This document shows positions 8,392 through 13,371 of a stretch of 13,371 nucleotides of DNA, piece by piece. Each line of letters opens with the position of its first letter. Positions within the stretch are counted from its first letter, which is position 1. The notes beneath the pieces were generated by a model, which was not told where the DNA came from, made no database searches, and saw only the letters and a program-made list of their open reading frames with translations. The translations under genes were made by a program, and so were the position numbers. Location of the stretch: NCBI GenBank assembly GCA_027604665.1, contig JADGIZ010000456.1:1-13371 (forward strand), written 5' to 3'. The stretch comes from Polyrhizophydium stewartii (Eukaryota; Chytridiomycota; Chytridiomycetes; Rhizophydiales).

Positions 8392-10201
8392 ATGCACCCC
8401 GGCGCGCTCGGCGTGCCGCCGACGGCCCTCGCCGACGCCTCGCTGCTCGTCTGCAACAGCGCAACCCGCATCCGCTCGCGCGACGTCTTCATGCTCATGG
8501 CGCTGTGGATGGAGCGGCACCCGGGCCGCACGCCGGCCGCCGCCACGCCCGGTGCGCGCGGCGCCGCGCCGAGCCTTGGGACGCCGCAGTCCGTGCGGCC
8601 GACGGGCTGCGTGCTCGTCGACCCGCGCGACCGCGTCGTGGCACTCGAGAGCACGGGCGAGTCGCACGCCATCGTGCGGGCCATCCTGCGCTGCCCGCAC
8701 GACCCGCGCGGCTGCGACATGTGGGTCCTCTCGCGGCCCCTCGACGCCCGTGTCCGCGATGCTGCCAGCGGCTCACCAGGCCGCCTTACCATGCATCCCG
8801 CCGTGTGTGCTGCTGCGTCGCAGATACGTCTCACGCTTCCCGTGCGCCATGTGCGCCAAGTTCATGGTCCAGGCAGGCATCCGCAAGATCTACTACTTCC
8901 CGGCGCAGGAGTGGGAGATGGACTGGGTCGCCCACTGCGCGCGGCTGACGGACGCCGACGGCGCCGCATCGCCAGGCACCGCCGCCGGAGGGGGCAGCAG
9001 CAGCAGCGCCACGACAGACACGCCGCCGCCCGCGATGCCTCGCCCGCTTGCGGCACCGTCGTCATCGCACCGCGGCGCCAAGAGGCCGAGCGACGCATCT
9101 GCATCGGCGCCCTCGCCGTCCAAGCCCCGCGCGGCGTCGCCCGACCGCGCCGGCTCGCCGCCGCCGCCGCCGCACCAGCACGCCGCCAAGCGCCTGCGCA
9201 AGCCGTCGACGTTTGCCGTCATGGTCGCCGAGAAGCGCGAGTTCAATATCCGCTCGGTGCAGCGGCTCATCAGCAACAACCCCATCGGCATGTCGCTGTA
9301 CATCCCGCAGTGGGACCACTCGGGTCTAGACGAGGACGACGACAAAGACGATGGCGGTGATGCCACCGTGGCCACGTCGCATCTCAGCGGCGGCGGTGGT
9401 GGTAGCTACTCGGGCGATGTCGAGATCTCGGACGCGGATGAGAATGGCGGTGTGGATGCGACCGGCGCAGCGGCAGAGCGGCTTGACTGGGCGCTAGACA
9501 TGTCGATCGCCTCGACGCCGGCGCTGTCGATGCGGTGGGCGACGATTGTGGCCAAGTTCCGGCGCACGATCCGCGCGCTGGAGCTACTGCACGGACGGTA
9601 CACGCACGCCACGATCCGGCGCAGCGTTGCCGGACCGCACTCTGCGGCTGCCGTTGCGGCGGTGGCGGCAGGCGGCGCACACACCAACCACGATCGGTCG
9701 AGCAGCGAGACCATGACCGACGCGTACCGCGCTGCGCTTGTCCGCCACGCCATGGTGCTCGCCCACATCGCCGCCAAGCGCACCGACGACCCCAAAGTCG
9801 GCGTTGGCTCGGTGCTTGTTGATCCGTGCGGGCGGTACGACTCGGTCGGGTGGAACGGATACCCGAAGAAGGCCGCGCACCTCGACTATCCGCAGGCCGG
9901 CGCCGACGACTCTGTCGAGGACGAGGAGCTCAAGTACGACTACATCCTGCATGCCGAGCAGAACACGCTGCTGTGGCGCAACCCGCCCGGCGGCCGGCTT
10001 GCCCCTGGCGCCATGATCGTGTCGACCAAGATGCCGTGCGACGAGTGCTCGCCGGTCATGGCCGACTGCGGCGTCTCGTGCGTCGTGTCCGTCCCGCAGG
10101 CGGCCAAGTCGATCCATGATCCGGCCAGGCTGCGCGGGCTGACGTACGACAAGCTTGCGGCGCTGATCCCGGACCGGTGGGTGTTCGAGGTTGCTGTGTG
10201 A
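8392..10201 (+). CDS. CDADC1: CDADC1-like protein with two cytidine/dCMP deaminase domains
   Basis: Two exons, 8392-8720 and 8824-10201, give 568 residues. The order matches animal CDADC1: an N-terminal helix (DVFMLMALWMERHP), deaminase domain 1, linker, deaminase domain 2. Domain 1 has His92 in SHAIVRA where active enzymes have HAE, plus PCAMC (Cys117, Cys120). Zinc ligands are therefore kept but the proton-shuttling Glu is Ile94. Animal CDADC1 also lacks that Glu. Domain 2 is complete: HAEQN (His486, Glu488) and PCDEC (Cys515, Cys518). Family knowledge points to deamination of cytosine deoxynucleotides (dCTP/dCMP to uracil forms) feeding thymidylate supply; the exact substrate is not visible. 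The linker has Ser/Pro/Ala/Asp-rich inserts and a likely nuclear signal KRLRK (about 232-236). The next gene downstream is convergent. Confidence 0.88.
8721..8823 (+). other. Intron (103 nt) in deaminase domain 1
   Basis: Donor GTGGGT, acceptor TCGCAG, phase 2. The junction rebuilds GCDIYVSRFPCAMC, which lines up with the conserved CDLYFSRKPC-type segment of CDADC1. Reading through from a frame-2 start at 8291 would lose the N-terminal helix and His92, so splicing is favoured. Confidence 0.88.
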
Positions 10202-10461
10202 CAAGCTCGTTGCTCTTTTTTGGTTCTGAAATGGAGCATCTGCGATTTGTTTTGGATGGCGAATGAACCATGGGTGTTCGGCAAAGCCGGGGATTTCGTG
10301 TTGTTCATGATCGGCCTTGCGTTGCCTGGTGACACTCGCATCTCATCTGCCGAAATGGTCGCCCAAAGCTCGCATCACTGAGAAGTGAGCCGCATCGACC
10401 GATCGAGAGTGCCCCCAGCCGCCGCGGCACGCAGGCAGCGTCCCCATCCGCGGCAGGCTGT
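10202..10461. other. Spacer between convergent genes
   Basis: It holds the 3' ends of the deaminase gene and of the minus-strand zinc-finger gene. A T-rich stretch follows the deaminase stop (10214-10223). No further gene or clear repeat was seen. Confidence 0.5.
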
Positions 10462-12811
10462 TCATGTGGCGACGCGGCCCGAGGCGGCCGGCTGGCCCGC
10501 AGATCCGGCGCCGCCGTTCCCGCGGTCGAGCATCCCAAAACATTCTAATCGCATCGATCGGTAATCGGCCTCGGGCGCCCGATCAACACACAGAAGCCCA
10601 CCATTGCCAAATTTAAAAACTGTGAATACTGCTGATTCGCACCCGTGGTTTCTTTGCAAAGGCAAAGGAGTGTGCAGCAGTGGCTGCACATGATGCTTGA
10701 GCATGTTTTTGTTGTCGACGGCGCAAGCACAGCGGGCCTCCATCGCGGCCTCGTCCCCAGTGGGCGGCAAAGACCGGCAAGCGCAGCATTGGCCACGGCA
10801 AAACTTCTTGCCAGTCTGTTCCTGTGCCTTGAAAACAGCGCGATGCGATTTAAGATCCGGCGGTGATCCATTGATACCGGCGTGCCCTTGAGCGCATGCC
10901 ATTGCGACGGGCCGGTGTTGTCGTGCCAAACAGGGTGGTCGACGGCCTGGGTCATAATCGACCTAAGCATCAGCTTGAGCGCATGAAATGACGCCCGGCC
11001 GCCGCTCTTGCCCGCATCCTCGTTGGCATCGCCGGTCGCGTCCGCCTCCGCGTCGCCTTGTGCGACCTTAGGCTTCTTGGTCGCCTTCTTGTGCGCCTTG
11101 TATGATTGCTTGCGCTTCTTGGCAGCCGGCTTCGTGGTTGTCTCCTGTGGGCAGAATGGATGCACGTCAGCCAGAGTTGTGATGTAGACCAACAGCAAAC
11201 AGAGTTAACATACCTCACTATTCTTTGGAAGCAACTCACGGATCTGGTCGCTGCTCCTGGCTGCAAGAAGCGCTTGTTGCCTTCTGGCCTCGATGAGTGT
11301 GCGCTGTGTCTGGCAGCGCTGTCGTTTCGACTGTGGTTGACCAGAGACGAGTTGGTTCAAGCAGGCGAGTGGGTGCAAGTGGGCAAGATGAGCAGCCGCA
11401 GTCAGCCATCTGCTTAACAGCCGCATCAGCCATATACACTCACTCAGTGTCTGAGGCCAAAACATCCTCGCTGCTGCCCTTGTCCGAAGCAGCACCATGT
11501 TGCACTGCCTTGCCTTTCTTGCACTTGTGCTTGGATGCGATTGTGGGGGCTGCGGGCTGTTGGATTGGCAGAGTGGATGCTTGTCAGCCATGGCCGAGGC
11601 ACAGACCAACCGCAAACAGGCCAACGCACCGTATTCGCGGCAGATCCAGTTGCTACAGCTGCTGCGTTGGCACCGCCTGCTGCGACGTCGCCCTCAACCG
11701 CACCATCAGCCTGCATGGGTGCAATGTCGTGCAGGTCGGCCGCCTGCAGCAAGCAGCAAGTAGGTGTGGCAGCAAATGAACAACAGTCAGCAACAGCTGC
11801 AGCACAACAGACATCTCGACACATCGTGCAAGCGACAGGCACCAGCAGACAGATCGGCGCAACTCACAATCGTGCCAATGCGTGTGCGATTGGATGGCTC
11901 GTCGTGGATTCGGAGCCCAGCCGCCATGTCGGGACGCCGCAACAGGGTGGCTGCGCCGAGTGCGATGGTCTTGGAGCAGCCAGTTTTGGTCAGGTGCGTC
12001 TCGCAGGTTTGGATCCACTTGTAGGATTTGCGGCAGGTCTGCAGGGATGTTGCATGTGGCCGGATCAAGCAGTTGCGGGTCAGTGTCGCGCCTGCAAATC
12101 AGAATCCCGGATCCCCCGTGGCCTTTGTGCAGCAGCCAGGTTTGGAGGAACGGCAAGGGGCAGCACAGATGTTGCAACACACCGTGCAGACAACGGCGTG
12201 GTTCGGGAAGTGCGTCTTGATGTGCGAGTCGATCTCTTTGTGCCCGGAAAACTCGGCGGAGCAGCCAATCCAATTGCATTTGATGCGCTGCTGGCCCCTG
12301 CTCTTGTGGTTGATGCGTGTTTGGCGTATGTGGGCATACAGGGCGTCGGTCAAGGCAAAGAGAGCACCGCATTGCGTCGTGGGGGTGCCAATGATCCACT
12401 TGTAACGAAGGAGCTGGTGGCCATGGAGGCCGTGTTATCTTGATCCAGTGTTGTCTGAAGGTCCGACATCTGTTGCAGGCTTCTTGGGCAGAAGGCGACA
12501 GGCAGTTGGAGGCGGTTGCAAGCAGGCAGCACGCGCTGGTCAGCACCAAGCGCTGGAGCGACGCACAGCGGCGCGTTGTGTGCTCCCACCCGAAGCACTT
12601 GACTGCAATCTGGAGGTGCGACCTGGGTGCCGAGCACAGACGAGAACGAGGTGCAGCAGCAACTGCACGGTGCGCAATGCACGCGCCGGTCAGCGTCGGT
12701 GTCGGTGGGAAGCGCGGCTCACGGCCGCCGCACGCGCAGTCGCACGCGCAGTCGCACCCTTGTCGCCTGCTGCATGACGCGATTTGGGGGAACGTTCTTC
12801 CCGCAAACCAT
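10462..12811 (-). CDS. Multi-exon C2H2 zinc-finger protein with PacC/Rim101-like finger spacing
   Basis: Exons in minus-strand order: 12811-12758 and 12662-12567 (provisional), 12413-12183, 12038-11868, 11743-11630, 11556-11444, 11283-11214, and from 11144 on. All joins are phase 0 except one phase 2. Numbering uses the provisional ATG at 12811. Finger 2 is intact: Cys96, Cys101, His114, His118 (CNWIGC then HIKTH). Finger 3 is rebuilt by splicing: Cys126, Cys129 (CTTCRKSYKW), His142, then Cys148 instead of the usual second His. Finger 1 keeps CGALFALTDALYAHI but has Tyr54 for the first Cys, six extra residues before Cys65, and Arg83 for the last His. The spacing, including RINHKS before finger 2, matches PacC/Rim101 pH-response factors. 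The tail is Ala/Asp-rich, then basic (KKRKQ, KKATKKPK). The 3' end is unresolved: one frame stops at 10545, another at 10462. Likely a nuclear DNA-binding protein. GC is lower than in its neighbours. Confidence 0.55.
11145..11213 (-). other. Intron A (69 nt) of the zinc-finger gene, homologous to intron B
   Basis: Donor GTATGT at 11213, acceptor CCCACAG ending at 11145, TGGCTGAC branch region, phase 0 between LLPKNSE and ETTTKP. It shares long blocks with intron B (CTGTTTGC, GTTGGTCT, TGGCTGAC, GCATCCA, TCTGCC) in the same order. Confidence 0.8.
11284..11443 (-). other. Probable intron C (160 nt) of the zinc-finger gene
   Basis: Donor GTGAGT at 11443 after ASDTE; the frame closes at once with TGA, so splicing is needed. 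The acceptor GGCCAG ending at 11284 is the first reasonable one in phase 2. Acceptors CCACAG (11331) and TGCCAG (11310) look better but break the frame. The intron also contains a TGGCTGAC. Confidence 0.45.
11557..11629 (-). other. Intron B (73 nt) of the zinc-finger gene, homologous to intron A
   Basis: Donor GTGCGT at 11629, acceptor CCAACAG ending at 11557, TGGCTGAC branch region, phase 0 between ATGSAANT and PAAPTIAS. By eye, about 40 of 53 ungapped positions match intron A; the flanking exons do not resemble each other. Confidence 0.8.
11744..11867 (-). other. Intron D (124 nt) of the zinc-finger gene
   Basis: Donor GTGAGT at 11867, acceptor CTTGCTGCAG ending at 11744, TTGCTGACT branch-like motif, phase 0 between NRTRIGTI and AADLHDIA. 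Confidence 0.75.
12039..12182 (-). other. Intron E (144 nt) splitting the third zinc finger
   Basis: Donor GTGTGT at 12182, acceptor CCCTGCAG ending at 12039, CACTGACC branch-like motif, phase 0. Splicing brings VVCT to TCRKSYKW, giving a Cx2Cx12H finger. An inner acceptor TTTGCAG is excluded because it meets a stop codon at once. Confidence 0.8.
12414..12811 (-). other. Provisional 5' part of the zinc-finger gene
   Basis: The finger-1 frame has no ATG after its upstream stop, so an earlier exon is needed. One model stays open in phase 0: exon 12811-12758 (starts MVCGKNVPPN), intron 12757-12663 (GTGCGA to GTGCAG, with CGCTGACC), exon 12662-12567 (ends GGSTQRAA), intron 12566-12414 (GTGCGT to CACCAG, with TGCTGACC). 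A competing ATG at 12469 (MSDLQTTLDQDN) gives a natural-looking start, but its frame closes before the fingers unless another intron is added. Confidence 0.35.
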
Positions 12812-12832
12812 GCCCTCATGGCATTCGCTTCC

Positions 12833-12849
12833 ATTGGCGGCAGGCCAAT
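12833..12849. promoter_or_regulatory. Inverted CCAAT-box pair in divergent promoter
   Basis: ATTGGC (12833-12838), 5-bp spacer, GCCAAT (12844-12849): one CCAAT on each strand, 95 bp before the plus-strand ATG at 12944 and 22 bp before the provisional minus-strand ATG. CCAAT boxes are bound by the HAP/NF-Y complex in fungi. Promoter use is inferred from position. Confidence 0.5.
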
Positions 12850-12943
12850 CAGAAGCCGGAGTTTGTGACTGGTCAGGCAGACAGACCCGCGTATCGAATT
12901 CCCTCCACCCCAAACGAATTCCAATACCAGCGCCGCCGATCCA

Positions 12944-13200
12944 ATGAACCAAGGCGGACCTTCGGGAGCCGCCCCCGCCACCACCGCCTCTGGCACCTCC
13001 GGCGCGCGGGCTGCGCCGGACGCCGTGCCGGACGCAGCGCCTGGCGCCGCGGGCGAGCAGCAGCCGTCGCCGCAGCAGGAGCCGCAGCAGCCAAAGAGCA
13101 TCCACCGCGCGCTCGACTTCCTGGACGCCGTCAAGGCCACGGCGACGCAGGCCGAGTTTGTCGAGTTCCTGGGCCTGCTGCGGCAGTTCAAGGCCGGCCA
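12944..13200 (+). CDS. First exon of a PAH/harmonin-N-like domain protein, 3' partial
   Basis: The ATG at 12944 opens a frame of 85 codons plus 2 bases, ended by a strong donor. Residues 1-51 are disordered (Gly/Ala/Pro/Gln-rich). Residues 53-85 (HRALDFLDAVKATATQ, then EFVEFLGLLRQFKAG) look like the first two amphipathic helices of a paired-amphipathic-helix domain (Sin3) or the related harmonin-N-like fold (RTEL1, harmonin). The loop before FVEFL is about two residues shorter than in typical Sin3 PAH1, so the family is left open. Further exons lie beyond the window. If Sin3-like it would be a nuclear corepressor scaffold. Confidence 0.6.
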
Positions 13201-13371
13201 GTGAGTCCCGCATGCCCGCACGCAAGCCGCCGGCCCCGCCGCGCCAGCGAAGGCTCGCCGCATGCGCTGGCTGACCGCTGCCGCCCTCTCGCCGCCCGCT
13301 GCCGCCCCGCTTTGGCTTGCTTGACGCCGCCCGCCCGCCCGCCGACCCCCGGCCCGTGCGTGCGACGGGCC
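13201..13371 (+). other. Start of an intron running off the right edge
   Basis: Donor GTGAGT at 13201 follows codon position 2. In-frame reading hits TGA at once. A GGCTGACC branch-like motif lies near 13268-13275, with no AG after it before the window ends, so the intron is at least 171 nt. Confidence 0.75.

Noticed and set aside
8291..8823. Frame-2 reading as an unspliced N-terminus of the deaminase
   Set aside because: Its translation is Arg/Pro/Ser-rich noise, whereas splicing at 8720/8824 restores the conserved CDxYxSRxPC segment and the upstream zinc-ligand His.
11535..12443. 302-codon open frame on the plus strand
   Set aside because: It is antisense to zinc-finger exons and introns whose minus-strand translation has real finger motifs.
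11653..13263. 536-codon open frame on the minus strand
   Set aside because: It overlaps the plus-strand PAH-like exon antisense and runs through introns of the zinc-finger gene; its Cys/Arg/Pro-rich translation has no coherent motif.
1..13371. CRISPR array, phage, transposon or bacterial operon
   Set aside because: No spaced direct repeats, transposase, integrase or terminal inverted repeats were seen; spliceosomal introns are present throughout.

Overview
The window is GC-rich eukaryotic nuclear DNA with short GT-AG introns (about 70-160 nt). Donors are mostly GTGNGT-like and many introns carry a CTGAC branch-site-like motif. Gene content (mitochondrial ribosome-silencing factor, CDADC1-type double deaminase, PacC/Rim101-like zinc fingers, an EGF-rhomboid protein, very long Gln/Ser/Ala-rich proteins) suggests a zoosporic, early-diverging fungus such as a chytrid. 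That assignment is an inference; no rRNA or other taxonomic marker is present. Several genes only make sense once introns are removed, so the longest open frames are misleading.

Layout from left to right. (1) 2-4158, plus: 3' part of a very long low-complexity protein with a 21-Gln run and many basic-residue/Ser motifs; it enters from the left edge through a previous exon. (2) 4159-4731: spacer between convergent genes, dominated by a G-poor pyrimidine tract. (3) 6375-4732, minus, three exons: secretory/membrane protein with signal peptide, unassigned lumenal domain, EGF-like domain and a rhomboid fold in which both catalytic residues are replaced (a pseudoprotease). (4) 6376-6668: divergent promoter region. 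(5) 6669-8262, plus, two exons: RsfS-domain (MALSU1-like) protein with a mitochondrial presequence. (6) 8392-10201, plus, two exons: CDADC1-like protein with two deaminase domains. (7) about 12811-10462, minus, at least eight exons: C2H2 protein whose fingers match the PacC/Rim101 spacing, with a disordered basic tail; two of its introns are clearly homologous to each other. (8) 12812-12943: divergent promoter region with a perfect inverted CCAAT pair. (9) 12944-13200, plus: first exon of a protein with a PAH/harmonin-N-like helical segment, cut by an intron running off the window.

There is no operon logic here. The tightest pair is the RsfS and deaminase genes, only 129 bp apart on the same strand. 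The most notable observations are the EGF-fused pseudo-rhomboid, the pair of homologous introns (possible introner elements), the PacC-like finger array with degenerate outer fingers, and the deaminase whose first domain lacks the catalytic Glu.
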